From assembly GCA_023411555.1 (NCBI GenBank), contig JAEYOQ010000051.1, positions 1 to 57,670 on the forward strand: a stretch of 57,670 nucleotides of DNA, read 5' to 3'. The position numbers were made by a program, and so were the translations under genes. How positions within the stretch are numbered: position 1 is the first letter of the stretch; the number at the start of each line of letters is the position of its first letter. This document shows, piece after piece, positions 27,594 to 37,099 of the stretch. Below the pieces are notes generated by a model, which was not told where the DNA came from, did not search any database, and saw only the letters and a list, made by a program, of their open reading frames with translations. The DNA is from Bacillota bacterium (GTDB lineage Bacteria; Bacillota; Clostridia; Lachnospirales; Lachnospiraceae).

Positions 27594-27650
27594 TAAGTTT
27601 GTAACATGGTGTGATGCTTTTGCACTATGTAACATAAAGCACAAACTTTA
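27594..27650 (+). other. Imperfect nested hairpin between ftsL and pbp
   Basis: TAAGTTTGT (27594-27602) can pair with ACAAACTTTA (27641-27650), and inside it ACATGGTG (27604-27611) with CACTATGT (27623-27630). It lies in the 166-bp spacer before the first PBP gene. There is no T run; an mRNA processing or leader structure is possible. Confidence 0.4.
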
Positions 27651-27711
27651 GGTGTGAATAATTGTATTTGATTTCATACGGGAAACTGATAACTAAGTGA
27701 GGTAAGATACA

Positions 27712-29898
27712 ATGGAAAAGAGAACAGACAAAACAACTAAAAAATTCAATTCACGAATGCAAGCAAAATTATTGCTTGTATTTTGTGTTATTACTCTATT
27801 ATTAGTGGCGTTGATGGGACGTTTAATCTACATTATGCGAACCAAAGGAGATCAATATGCAAAAAGAGTTCTTTCTAGAGAAACCTATGTGAGCTCTGTA
27901 TTACCCTACAAAAGAGGGGAGATTACTGACCGAAATGGGACAGTTTTAGCGCGCAGTGAGCTCCAGTATAAGCTGATATTAGACCCAAAACGTTTGCTGC
28001 AGAATTCGGATTGTATTCCGGTAACTTTAACAGCGCTTACGGACAACTTTGGTATTGATGTGGAGACGATTCAAGCAATCCTTAATGATGAAGTTAAAAA
28101 AGAAAGCCAATATGTGATTCTAAAAAAGAATATCAAGCTCGAAGAAGTTCAGAACTATAATGCATATGTTGAGAACTTCAAGAAAAACAAGAAGAAGGAA
28201 GATAAAACCTCAATTGTTGGTATATGGTTCGAAGAGGAGTATATCCGGAATTATCCCTATGCAACCTTAGCTTGCGATGTACTTGGATTTACATCTGCAG
28301 ATAATATCGGTTATTGGGGGATCGAAGAATATTATAATAATGAACTTAATGGTACAAATGGTCGGGAATATGGCTATTATGATTCTGACCTAAACATTGA
28401 ACGTATCGTGAAAAAGGCAGTAAATGGTAATAGCATCGTCAGCACTATTGACATAAATGCTCAGCGTATCATTCAGAAGCATATTGCCCAGTTTAATGCG
28501 GATATTGGCAGTTTGGGCATCGGTGTACTTGTTATGGACCCGAATAATGGTGAAATCATAGCCATGGCCTCCAATCAGGAGTATGACCTTAACAATCCGA
28601 GAGACCTTTCAGGTATTGTTGATGCAGCTGAGCTTTCGGTTATGACGGATGAGCAGAAGATAGAAGCACTCAATACGTTATGGAAAAACGATGTAATTTC
28701 CTATACCTTTGAACCGGGGTCTACCTTTAAGCCGATGACGGTAGCTGCAGGTTTGGAAGAGAATATTATATCGGAGGATGATACCTTTTATTGTGATGGC
28801 TTTGAGGTGTACCCTGGGAATAAACCGATTAAATGTAGTAAGAGATCAGGTCACGGACATATTACATTAGGTGAATCCTTGATGTATTCCTGCAATGATG
28901 CGCTGATGCAAATTGCAGAGAAGGAAGGAAGAGACAACTTTTACCTATACCAGAATGGCTTTGGTATTGGTAAAAAGACAGGGATTGATTTACCGGGTGA
29001 GGAAAGAGGAATCACTATGACAGTGGATCAATTGAATCCGGTAGAGCTTGCGACAAATAGCTTTGGGCAATCCTTTAACGTCACTATGGTACAGATGGCG
29101 GCTGCTTACTCTTCCTTGGTAAATGGTGGCAACTATTATCAGCCTCATGTTATGAAGAAGATTGTCAATGACAACGGTGCGACCGTTAAAGAATTTGACA
29201 AGCTTTTGGTTCGCCAGACCGTGTCAGAGAAGACCTCTGAGTTTATTCAGAAATATATGTATCAGACAGTAGAAGCTGGTACAGCCGGCGGAGCTAAGGT
29301 AGAGGGTTACTCTATTGGCGGAAAGACCGGAACAGCACAGAAGATACCCCGTGATGCCAAAACCTATGTGGTTTCTTTCTTAGGAGCGGTACCTGCAATC
29401 AATCCTGACATTGTCATCTATGTCATGATTGATGAGCCACAAAATGTGGTAAAACAAGCGGACAGCTCCATTGCAACAACCTTTGCAAGCAGAATAATGA
29501 AGGAACTGCTTCCAGCCCTTGGAATCTATCCTGAGGGAGAGATTGATTATTTGCTGCCTTCTGCAGATGAGACGACAGAAGATGGTGGGCAAAACCAGAC
29601 GACAGCTCCTCAGACTCCGAATGCTGATACTGGCACAACGGACAACGAGACAACTGGCAATTCAGCTAATCCAGGTAGTGGAGAAGGTGATCAGACTCCG
29701 GAGGGAAATACAACAGAGGAAACAACGGTTCCGGAGAATAATTCTGGTACGAATGCAGATCCGGATACGCAGGCTTCTCAGCCAAATGGTGATCAGGAAG
29801 AACCGGGAACAGAAGGTGAGAATGGCGACCAACCGGAGGGGGAGACCGATATTCCCTCAGGTGATGATGATGAATTCAATCCGGATGCTTTAGAATAA
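27712..29898 (+). CDS. Division-type class B penicillin-binding protein (FtsI/PBP2B-like)
   Basis: Transpeptidase cross-linking septal peptidoglycan. The 728-residue protein has an N-terminal transmembrane anchor (LLLVFCVITLLLVALMGRLI), a dimerisation domain (RGEITDRNGTVLA), and a transpeptidase domain with STFK (active Ser337), SCN (in YSCNDALM) and KTGT (538-541). After about residue 615 comes a roughly 110-residue tail made almost only of Thr, Glu, Asp, Gly, Asn, Pro and Gln, strongly acidic and apparently unstructured. No PASTA domain. Being the first of two tandem PBPs, it is the likely vegetative one, with the second for the spore cortex. Confidence 0.92.
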   Translation: MEKRTDKTTKKFNSRMQAKLLLVFCVITLLLVALMGRLIYIMRTKGDQYAKRVLSRETYVSSVLPYKRGEITDRNGTVLARSELQYKLILDPKRLLQNSDCIPVTLTALTDNFGIDVETIQAILNDEVKKESQYVILKKNIKLEEVQNYNAYVENFKKNKKKEDKTSIVGIWFEEEYIRNYPYATLACDVLGFTSADNIGYWGIEEYYNNELNGTNGREYGYYDSDLNIERIVKKAVNGNSIVSTIDINAQRIIQKHIAQFNADIGSLGIGVLVMDPNNGEIIAMASNQEYDLNNPRDLSGIVDAAELSVMTDEQKIEALNTLWKNDVISYTFEPGSTFKPMTVAAGLEENIISEDDTFYCDGFEVYPGNKPIKCSKRSGHGHITLGESLMYSCNDALMQIAEKEGRDNFYLYQNGFGIGKKTGIDLPGEERGITMTVDQLNPVELATNSFGQSFNVTMVQMAAAYSSLVNGGNYYQPHVMKKIVNDNGATVKEFDKLLVRQTVSEKTSEFIQKYMYQTVEAGTAGGAKVEGYSIGGKTGTAQKIPRDAKTYVVSFLGAVPAINPDIVIYVMIDEPQNVVKQADSSIATTFASRIMKELLPALGIYPEGEIDYLLPSADETTEDGGQNQTTAPQTPNADTGTTDNETTGNSANPGSGEGDQTPEGNTTEETTVPENNSGTNADPDTQASQPNGDQEEPGTEGENGDQPEGETDIPSGDDDEFNPDALE

Positions 29899-29992
29899 TA
29901 ATGTTAACACACTTGTTTATGGAGATTTTCGAATAATCATAGCCTGTTTGTAATAAAATGAAACAACAGAAGATTTGTAAGGTTATGATTAG

Positions 29993-31942
29993 ATGGCTAG
30001 AAGCAGAACCTATAATAGGAGAAATATACTAATCGTTGTAAGTGTAATAGTGATAGTGGCCCTAGCATTGTTCATACGTTTAGGGTATTTGATGATATTA
30101 AAATCTGAGGAGTATGCGGCAAGGGCAACTGACCTGCACTTGCGGGAACGTTCTATAAAAGCGGAGAGGGGAAGCATCTTTGATGCCAATGGTAACGAAA
30201 TAGCTACCAACAAACCGGTATGTACTATTTCTGTTATCCATGCCCAGATGACCGACCCGGAACGGGTCATAGAAGTACTATCCAAGGAACTGGGGATTAG
30301 TGCCGATTGGGTAAGAAAACGGGTAGAAAAAATATCTTCCAGAGAAAAAATTAAGTCGAATGTCGATAAAGAAATCGCTGATAGGATTAGAGAATATGAT
30401 ATGGACGGGGTGATGGTGGATGAGGATTACAAACGGTATTATCCCTATGACTCCTTGGCTTCTAAAGTTATTGGATTTACGGGTAGTGATAATCAGGGTA
30501 TAATCGGTCTTGAAGTGAAATATGATAAGTATCTTAAAGGTATGGATGGAGAGATATTGACTCTGACTACCGCCTATGGTGTAGAGATTGAGAATGCAGC
30601 GGAGGACAGGATTGAGCCACAGGCCGGTAATGACCTGTATATCAGTCTGGATATGAATATCCAGCAATATGCTGAACAGGCAGCCCTCAAGGTGATGAAA
30701 GCAAAGCAGGCATCCAACGTGAAGCTCATAGTAATGAGTCCGCAAAATGGTGAACTGTTCGCTATGGTAAATGTACCTGAGTTTAATCTGAACGATCCGT
30801 ATACTTTGATTGAGGAAATAGCAGATCAGTATAAAGGTGAGAAGCTCAGCAATGAGAAGCTTAATGAATTACTAAATGGAATGTGGAGAAATGCTTGTAT
30901 CAGCGACACCTATGAACCAGGTTCGACGTTCAAGATAATCACGGCAACTGCTGCTCTGGAGGAGCATGTGGTGAAATTAACAGACTCGTTTTTCTGCCCA
31001 GGATATAAAAAGGTGGAGGATCGAATCATAAGATGCCATAAGGCAGGAGGCCACGGAAGTCAAAATTTTGTGGATGGCATAAAGAATTCCTGCAACCCGG
31101 TTTTCATGGAAATAGGAGCTAGGGTTGGTGTCGATAAGATGTATGAATATTTTAAGAAGCTTGGACTCTTTAATAGAACCGGAATCGATCTTCCAGGTGA
31201 AGCCAATTCTATTATGCACAAAAAAGAGGTTATTAAGGCTGTGGAGCTGGCAACCGTGTCCTTTGGGCAGTCCTTTCAGATCACACCTCTGCAGTTAATG
31301 GTTGCTACAAGTGCGATCGTAAATGGAGGAAAGCTGGTTACACCCCACCTTGGCGTAGAAATACGATCGGCTGATGGTACGCAGATCAAGGCACTGGATT
31401 ACGATGCTGTAGACGGTGCTGTAACCTTAGAAACCTCAGAAACTATGAAAGAATTATTGGAAGCAGTTGTAGCAGATGGTACAGGTAAGCGAGCTTATCT
31501 TCCGGGCTTTCGTGTAGGTGGAAAGACTGCTACTTCAGAGAAGCTGCCAAGAAGTAGTAATAAATATATATCCTCCTTTATAGGCTTTGCTCCGGCCGAT
31601 AATCCTCAGGTTATAGCCATGGTCTTGATTGAAGATCCGGTCGGCATTTACTATGGTGGTACAATAGCAGCGCCGGTTATAGCGGATTTGTTCAATAATA
31701 TACTACCCTATATGGGGATAGAAGAAAGATATACCGAAGCTGAAAAGGAGCAGTTTAATGTAGGTACCTTCCAGATGCCGGACTTTATCGGAAAGACAAA
31801 AAAGGAAGTAAAGGACCTGCTTAAAATATACGATTTTGGGGAGCTTTATTCCATTGGTGAAGGGGAATTTGTGACAGAGCAATTCCCTCTGGAGGGAGAA
31901 ACTATCGAGAAGGATAGTGACTTTATATTGTATTTTGAATAA
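29993..31942 (+). CDS. spoVD: Class B penicillin-binding protein with PASTA domain, SpoVD-like
   Basis: 649-residue transpeptidase: N-terminal membrane anchor (NILIVVSVIVIVALALFIRL), dimerisation domain (ERGSIFDANGNEIA), transpeptidase with STFK (Ser311) and SCN, and one C-terminal PASTA repeat (MPDFIGKTKKEVKDLL, about 592-649). The third motif reads GGKTATSEK, so the canonical KTG is KTA at 511-513. SpoVD is the cortex-specific PBP of sporulation; placement next to mraY, a FtsW/SpoVE protein and the spore sigma genes supports that name. A PBP2X-type division role is the alternative. Confidence 0.85.
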   Translation: MARSRTYNRRNILIVVSVIVIVALALFIRLGYLMILKSEEYAARATDLHLRERSIKAERGSIFDANGNEIATNKPVCTISVIHAQMTDPERVIEVLSKELGISADWVRKRVEKISSREKIKSNVDKEIADRIREYDMDGVMVDEDYKRYYPYDSLASKVIGFTGSDNQGIIGLEVKYDKYLKGMDGEILTLTTAYGVEIENAAEDRIEPQAGNDLYISLDMNIQQYAEQAALKVMKAKQASNVKLIVMSPQNGELFAMVNVPEFNLNDPYTLIEEIADQYKGEKLSNEKLNELLNGMWRNACISDTYEPGSTFKIITATAALEEHVVKLTDSFFCPGYKKVEDRIIRCHKAGGHGSQNFVDGIKNSCNPVFMEIGARVGVDKMYEYFKKLGLFNRTGIDLPGEANSIMHKKEVIKAVELATVSFGQSFQITPLQLMVATSAIVNGGKLVTPHLGVEIRSADGTQIKALDYDAVDGAVTLETSETMKELLEAVVADGTGKRAYLPGFRVGGKTATSEKLPRSSNKYISSFIGFAPADNPQVIAMVLIEDPVGIYYGGTIAAPVIADLFNNILPYMGIEERYTEAEKEQFNVGTFQMPDFIGKTKKEVKDLLKIYDFGELYSIGEGEFVTEQFPLEGETIEKDSDFILYFE

Positions 31943-32122
31943 AGATAACCACAATAACTAGCTAAAAATTCTCTGTTATTCATACTAGTTCGTGATTGTT
32001 TTTTCAATCCTAAAGAAGTATAATAGCTTGGTTATGATAATGATGATTTTTACATATGAAAGATGCCAATGCTGGCGGATGGGAAGGCTAATTACAAGTT
32101 CCCATTTGGAATGGAGGATACT

Positions 32123-33091
32123 ATGAATTTTTCTGAATTTAAAGTAATATTACCAGTTATTATTTCCTTTTGCGTATGTGTAGTACTATGTCCACTGTTA
32201 ATTCCCTTTCTAAAAAGGCTCAAATTCGGACAGTATATTCGGGAGGAAGGCCCTCAGTCACATCAGAAAAAATCCGGTACTCCGACCATGGGCGGAATTG
32301 TGATTGTCTTAAGCATTGCAATTACCTCGCTTCTATACATCAAGGATTATGATGAAATCATTCCTGTGCTATTTGTTACCATCGGTTTTGGTATCATAGG
32401 CTTTATGGATGATTACATTAAAGTAGTAATGAAGCGGTCGATGGGTCTTCGTGCTTGGCAAAAGCTCCTTGGGCAGCTTCTGGTTACCGCAGTATTTGGT
32501 TATTATATGTTGAATTATACAGACATTGGAACAACGATGCTCATTCCTTTCACAGGCGGAAAATATGCTGATATTTCCTTCCTGTTTGTACCCTTCTTTC
32601 TGTTTGTTGTTCTGGGAACGGTAAACGGATCTAATTTTACAGATGGACTGGATGGGTTGGAGTCGAGTGTTACAGTATTAATTGCTACTTTCTTTACGGT
32701 TGTTGCTATCGGGCTCCAAAGTGACCTTTCCCCGATTACTGGTGCGGTAGCGGGAAGTCTTATGGCATTTTTGGTTTATAATGTATATCCAGCAAAGGTA
32801 TTTATGGGAGATACAGGCTCCTTGGCTTTGGGTGGTTTTGTAGCGGCTACCGCCTTTATGTTGCAGATGCCCCTATTTATCATATTAGTAGCATTTATCT
32901 ACTTAATTGAGATAATATCGGTCATCCTTCAGGTTAGCTATTTCAAGTTGACCGGTGGTAAACGTATCTTCAGAATGGCACCTATTCATCATCATTTCGA
33001 GCTTATGGGCTGGTCTGAGACTAGAGTCGTTGCGGTGTTCTCTATCATCACTGCAATTCTATGTCTAGTAGCCCTCATGGGTATAAATTAA
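32123..33091 (+). CDS. mraY: Phospho-N-acetylmuramoyl-pentapeptide transferase
   Basis: Membrane enzyme making lipid I from UDP-MurNAc-pentapeptide and undecaprenyl phosphate. The 322-residue, multi-helix protein has FGQYIREEGPQSHQKKSGTPTMGG, GFMDDYIKVVMKRS with the DD pair, NFTDGLDGLES, NVYPAKVFMGDTGSLALGG and APIHHHFELMGWSE, all MraY landmarks. GGAGG lies five bases before ATG 32123; the longer frame from 32063 has no ribosome site at its start. murD follows after 32 bp. Confidence 0.96.
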   Translation: MNFSEFKVILPVIISFCVCVVLCPLLIPFLKRLKFGQYIREEGPQSHQKKSGTPTMGGIVIVLSIAITSLLYIKDYDEIIPVLFVTIGFGIIGFMDDYIKVVMKRSMGLRAWQKLLGQLLVTAVFGYYMLNYTDIGTTMLIPFTGGKYADISFLFVPFFLFVVLGTVNGSNFTDGLDGLESSVTVLIATFFTVVAIGLQSDLSPITGAVAGSLMAFLVYNVYPAKVFMGDTGSLALGGFVAATAFMLQMPLFIILVAFIYLIEIISVILQVSYFKLTGGKRIFRMAPIHHHFELMGWSETRVVAVFSIITAILCLVALMGIN

Positions 33092-33123
33092 TCATGCCTA
33101 GATCAAGGCGGAATGGAGCGCAC

Positions 33124-34485
33124 ATGCAATTACAAGGAAAAAGAGTTCTAGTATTCGGAGCCGGTAAAAGCGGTATTTCAGCCACAAGATTACTTCAAAG
33201 ACAGAATGCCTTTGTAATCCTATATGATTCAAATGCAAAGCTATCGAATAAGAACTTTACCGATAAATTTGATACAGAGAATAATTTTCTTCTTGTAACA
33301 GGTGAACTGACCGATGAACTGATTGCAAGTCTGGATCTTTTAGTTATCAGTCCGGGGGTGGCAATTGACAATCCTGCCGTCACCCGAATAAAGCAGAGGA
33401 ATATTCCGGTATGGGGTGAGATTGAACTGGCGTACCGGAGCTCAAAGGGGAAGATTATAGGTATTACCGGAACCAATGGAAAGACCACGACCACTACCTT
33501 AGTAGGAGAGATAATGAATACCTACTTCGATGAGGTTTATGTGGTTGGTAATATCGGTAATCCTTATACCGATATTGCGATGGAGACCACTGACCGATCG
33601 GTAGTTGTCATTGAACTTTCCAGCTTCCAATTGGAAACCATCCATGAGTTTAGACCGGATGTCAGTGCGATTTTGAATATTACACCTGATCATTTGGATC
33701 GCCACCATACCATGGAGAATTACATTGCCATGAAGGAGAATATCGCAAAGAATCAGACGGAGACAGGGATTTGCGTTCTTAATTATGAAGACGATATTTT
33801 GCGGGAAATGGCAGATAGGTTGAATGTTAGTGTGGTCTTTTATAGCAGCAAGCATGAACTGGAGGATGGGCTATTCCTTGAGGATGAGAATATTTATTAC
33901 AGCACAAACGGGAATAGAGAACTAGTGGTTAATATCAACGAATTGAAGGTTCTCGGTACACATAGCTATGAGAATGTTATGGCTGCAACTGGAATAGCCG
34001 TTGCCATGGGAATTCCGATGGAATATATTCACAGGGCCTTAGTGAGCTTTCATGCAGTGGAACATAGGATTGAGTATGTTGAGAACATCAACGGAGTCAC
34101 TTATTATAATGACTCAAAAGGAACGAATCCGGATGCCTCCATTAAGGCAGTCCAAGCGATGCGAACCCCGACCATAGTAATCGGTGGTGGGTATGATAAG
34201 CATAGTAGCTTTGATGAATGGATTGCTACCTTTGAAGGTAAGGTAAAACTACTTGTACTACTGGGGCAGACCAGGGATAAGATTGCAGAAGCAGCAAATC
34301 GTCAGGGATTTCATAATATCATTATGGTAAATGACCTGAGAGAAGCAGTACGGATTAGTGCAGAGAAAGCCGAGCCGGGTGATTCGGTGTTGTTGTCTCC
34401 CGCATGTGCCAGCTGGGGTATGTTTGAAAATTATGAGCAGCGTGGTAACTTGTTTAAGGAGTATGTAAGAGAGTTGCTATCCTGA
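33124..34485 (+). CDS. murD: UDP-N-acetylmuramoylalanine--D-glutamate ligase
   Basis: Adds D-Glu to UDP-MurNAc-L-Ala. The 453-residue product has an N-terminal Rossmann fold (GKRVLVFGAGKSGISATRLL), P-loop ITGTNGKTTTT, ELSSFQLET, ITPDHLDRH, YNDSKGTNPDAS, VIGGGYDKHSSFDEW and LLSPACASWGMFENYEQRG. Start 33124 follows ATGGAGCGCAC; the frame from 33061 would overlap mraY by 31 bp and is rejected. Confidence 0.96.
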   Translation: MQLQGKRVLVFGAGKSGISATRLLQRQNAFVILYDSNAKLSNKNFTDKFDTENNFLLVTGELTDELIASLDLLVISPGVAIDNPAVTRIKQRNIPVWGEIELAYRSSKGKIIGITGTNGKTTTTTLVGEIMNTYFDEVYVVGNIGNPYTDIAMETTDRSVVVIELSSFQLETIHEFRPDVSAILNITPDHLDRHHTMENYIAMKENIAKNQTETGICVLNYEDDILREMADRLNVSVVFYSSKHELEDGLFLEDENIYYSTNGNRELVVNINELKVLGTHSYENVMAATGIAVAMGIPMEYIHRALVSFHAVEHRIEYVENINGVTYYNDSKGTNPDASIKAVQAMRTPTIVIGGGYDKHSSFDEWIATFEGKVKLLVLLGQTRDKIAEAANRQGFHNIIMVNDLREAVRISAEKAEPGDSVLLSPACASWGMFENYEQRGNLFKEYVRELLS

Positions 34486-34524
34486 AACTATTAAACATTA
34501 CATCATTTGGGTAGGAGTGAAGAT

Positions 34525-35670
34525 ATGGCAAGGACAGTAGGAGAAGTAAATAGAAGAAAATTGCATAGCTACTACGATTATAGCCTATTGTTTCTTATCC
34601 TTTTTCTGGTATGCTTTGGCTTGGTTATGATATACAGCACCAGCTCCTACAATGCGCAAAGACTCAATGGTAGAGCAACCTTTTATCTTGAGAAGCAGGC
34701 CTTATTTGCCGGAGCAGGAATTCTAATCATGATCTTTGTATCAAAGATTGATTATCGGTTTTATATAAAAAATCTGCCGATCATTAGGCTGAAGCCGGTT
34801 ACGCTTCTCTATTTTTTATGTATTCTGCTGCAGCTTTATGTTCTATTATTCGGCCCTACAATTAACGGCGCAAAGCGTTGGATTGATATGGGGGCCTTGG
34901 GGCGCTTTCAGCCCTCGGAGTTGACTAAGATTGCCGTAATTTTGTTTACGGCCTACATAGTGAATCTGGCTCCAAAGAAGCTGGATAAGATGACCGGCTT
35001 TTTACGAGTTGTATTTTTAATTGCACCATTGCTAGGACTGATTGTAATAGAGAATTTCTCTACCGCTTTAATTATCGGTGTCATCATGGTGGCAATCTGT
35101 TTTGTTGCCAGTAGAAAGAAATTTTATTTTGTATTTTCGGGAGCCTTACTGATCGCTGTAGGATCGATTTTTGTAATCCTGGAGCCATATCGCTTTGAAC
35201 GTGTCAGAGTCTGGCTTAACGTAGAGACGGAGGAGAAGGGCTATCAAATTCTCCAGGGCTTATATGCGATTGCCAGTGGCGGTGTCTTTGGTAAGGGACT
35301 GGGAGAAAGTATGCAGAAGCTGGGCTTTATTCCTGAGTCTCACAACGATATGATTTTCTCGGTAATCTGTGAGGAACTGGGCTTGTTTGGTGCCTTTGCC
35401 CTAATTCTCCTTTTCATATTATTGATATGGCGAATATTTATTATTGCCATTAATGCTACCGATTTATATGGTGGTTTGATAGCTACTGGCGTACTTGCCC
35501 ATATAGCCGCGCAGGTACTTATTAATATTGCAGTAGTAACCAATTCAATCCCTTCCACCGGAATTCCGCTTCCGTTCATCAGCTATGGAGGTAGTTCGGT
35601 TATGGTTATTCTCTTTGAGATGGGAATAGTGTTGAGTGTATCCAATCAGATTAAAGGGGAAAAAAGTTAG
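34525..35670 (+). CDS. ftsW: SEDS-family lipid II polymerase (FtsW/SpoVE)
   Basis: Polytopic glycosyltransferase polymerising lipid II with its partner class B PBP. The 381-residue protein has about ten hydrophobic segments and the family landmarks GLVMIYSTSSYNAQ, NGAKRWIDMGALGRFQPSELTK, NFSTALIIG, GGVFGKGLGES, PESHNDMIFSVICEELGLFG and IPLPFISYGGSSV. ATG 34525 follows TAGGAG. FtsW and SpoVE cannot be told apart by sequence alone; this single copy may serve division, cortex synthesis or both. Confidence 0.92.
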   Translation: MARTVGEVNRRKLHSYYDYSLLFLILFLVCFGLVMIYSTSSYNAQRLNGRATFYLEKQALFAGAGILIMIFVSKIDYRFYIKNLPIIRLKPVTLLYFLCILLQLYVLLFGPTINGAKRWIDMGALGRFQPSELTKIAVILFTAYIVNLAPKKLDKMTGFLRVVFLIAPLLGLIVIENFSTALIIGVIMVAICFVASRKKFYFVFSGALLIAVGSIFVILEPYRFERVRVWLNVETEEKGYQILQGLYAIASGGVFGKGLGESMQKLGFIPESHNDMIFSVICEELGLFGAFALILLFILLIWRIFIIAINATDLYGGLIATGVLAHIAAQVLINIAVVTNSIPSTGIPLPFISYGGSSVMVILFEMGIVLSVSNQIKGEKS

Positions 35671-35792
35671 GGTAGCCTTCTAATATACTTTTACTTTTAT
35701 TTGCGATTACCTGATTAAAACTGCAAAATTCACGTGGACAAACCTGTAAACATATAGTGTAGTATAATTTCCTACATTGTCTGAGGTGTGCT

Positions 35793-37076
35793 ATGTCGAG
35801 TATCGAGGTCATCGGTGGTAAGCAATTAAAAGGTGAACTTAAAATACAAGGGTCAAAGAATGCAGCTTTACCGGTCATTGCTGCTACTATTCTGAATAAG
35901 GGAATAACAGTACTAAAGAATTGCCCTAAAATACTTGATGTCTATCATATGGTTAATATACTTCAGGAACTTGGATGTGTCGCATCCTGGGATGGGAATA
36001 CCCTTTATGTGGATAGTAGCAAGGCGGCATCTACGTCTGTACCAGAAGAATCTGTTACTAAGATGCGCAGCTCCATTCTTTTTTTAGGTTCCTTACTCGG
36101 CAGACATAAAGAGGTAACGATTGCATATCCTGGAGGTTGCTCCATTGGGAAGCGGCCGATTGATTATCATTTGAAGGCTATTAAGAAGATGAATGTATCT
36201 CAGGAGTTCACCGGTGAAAATGATGCTATGATTCATTGCTTTTCGGATCGGATTCTTGGAGCTGATATATTTCTTGAATTTCCGAGTGTCGGAGCTACTC
36301 AGAACATAATTCTGACTGCGGTACTATCTGAGGGAACAACTAGAATTTTTAATGCAGCGAGAGAGCCGGAGGTTGTAGAGGTATGCAACTATCTGATTGC
36401 AGCGGGTGCCAGAATTTGCGGAAAAGGAACTGCCTTTATAGAAATAGAAGGTGTTAAGCAGTTACATGATGTAGAATTTTGTCTTTCCTCAGACAGGATT
36501 GTTGCAGGAACATATATGGCGGCTGTTGCAGCAGTCGGAGGTGAGGTGGTATTTACCAGTACTCCCGTAAGTCATATCGAGTCTACCCTTCGAGTATTAA
36601 AACGCGTAGGCTGTAATATCGATATTACAGAAGACAGGGTATTAATACGTTCAAAACATAGACCTATGCCGATTGAAATACTAAAGACCCAGCCTTATCC
36701 GGGCTTTCCTACGGATATGCAATCACAACTTTTTACGGTACTGTGTCTTGCTGACGGGGTAAGTAGCATAGTGGAAGAGATATTTGAATCCCGCTTTCAA
36801 AATATTGATGATCTTAGGAGAATGGGAGCTCAGATTACCTTAGATGCAAAAGAAAACAAAGTCCTTATAACAGGTGTAAAGGAGCTTACTGGTGCGATCG
36901 TTGAAGCGCATGATCTGCGGGGAGGAGCCGCACTGGTAATAGCAGGGATGGCTGCGAATGGTACGACGATTGTTCGTAATGCTACCAGTATTGAACGAGG
37001 ATATGAAGATATCTGCAGAGATTTAGCAGCGATAGGAGCACAAACCAGGTATTGCAGTGAAAATGCTGCAGGCTGA
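35793..37076 (+). CDS. murA: UDP-N-acetylglucosamine 1-carboxyvinyltransferase
   Basis: First committed step of peptidoglycan synthesis, the target of fosfomycin. The 427-residue protein has GGKQLKGELKIQGSKNAALP, MRSSILFLGSLLGRH, the active-site loop YPGGCSIGKRPIDYHLKA with the catalytic Cys, GATQNIILTAVL, GFPTDMQSQ and GAALVIAGMAANG. A TATAAT at 35763-35768 lies in the 122-bp spacer before it, so it may have its own promoter. Placement between ftsW and ftsQ replaces the murG/murC found there in many other bacteria. Confidence 0.95.
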   Translation: MSSIEVIGGKQLKGELKIQGSKNAALPVIAATILNKGITVLKNCPKILDVYHMVNILQELGCVASWDGNTLYVDSSKAASTSVPEESVTKMRSSILFLGSLLGRHKEVTIAYPGGCSIGKRPIDYHLKAIKKMNVSQEFTGENDAMIHCFSDRILGADIFLEFPSVGATQNIILTAVLSEGTTRIFNAAREPEVVEVCNYLIAAGARICGKGTAFIEIEGVKQLHDVEFCLSSDRIVAGTYMAAVAAVGGEVVFTSTPVSHIESTLRVLKRVGCNIDITEDRVLIRSKHRPMPIEILKTQPYPGFPTDMQSQLFTVLCLADGVSSIVEEIFESRFQNIDDLRRMGAQITLDAKENKVLITGVKELTGAIVEAHDLRGGAALVIAGMAANGTTIVRNATSIERGYEDICRDLAAIGAQTRYCSENAAG

Positions 37077-37099
37077 CCACGCATAATGGGAGTTAAAGA

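Noticed and set aside
29519..29893. 124-residue Arg-rich plus-strand frame in the PBP tail
   Set aside because: It is a shifted reading of the repetitive acidic tail codons; composition is an artefact of that repeat.
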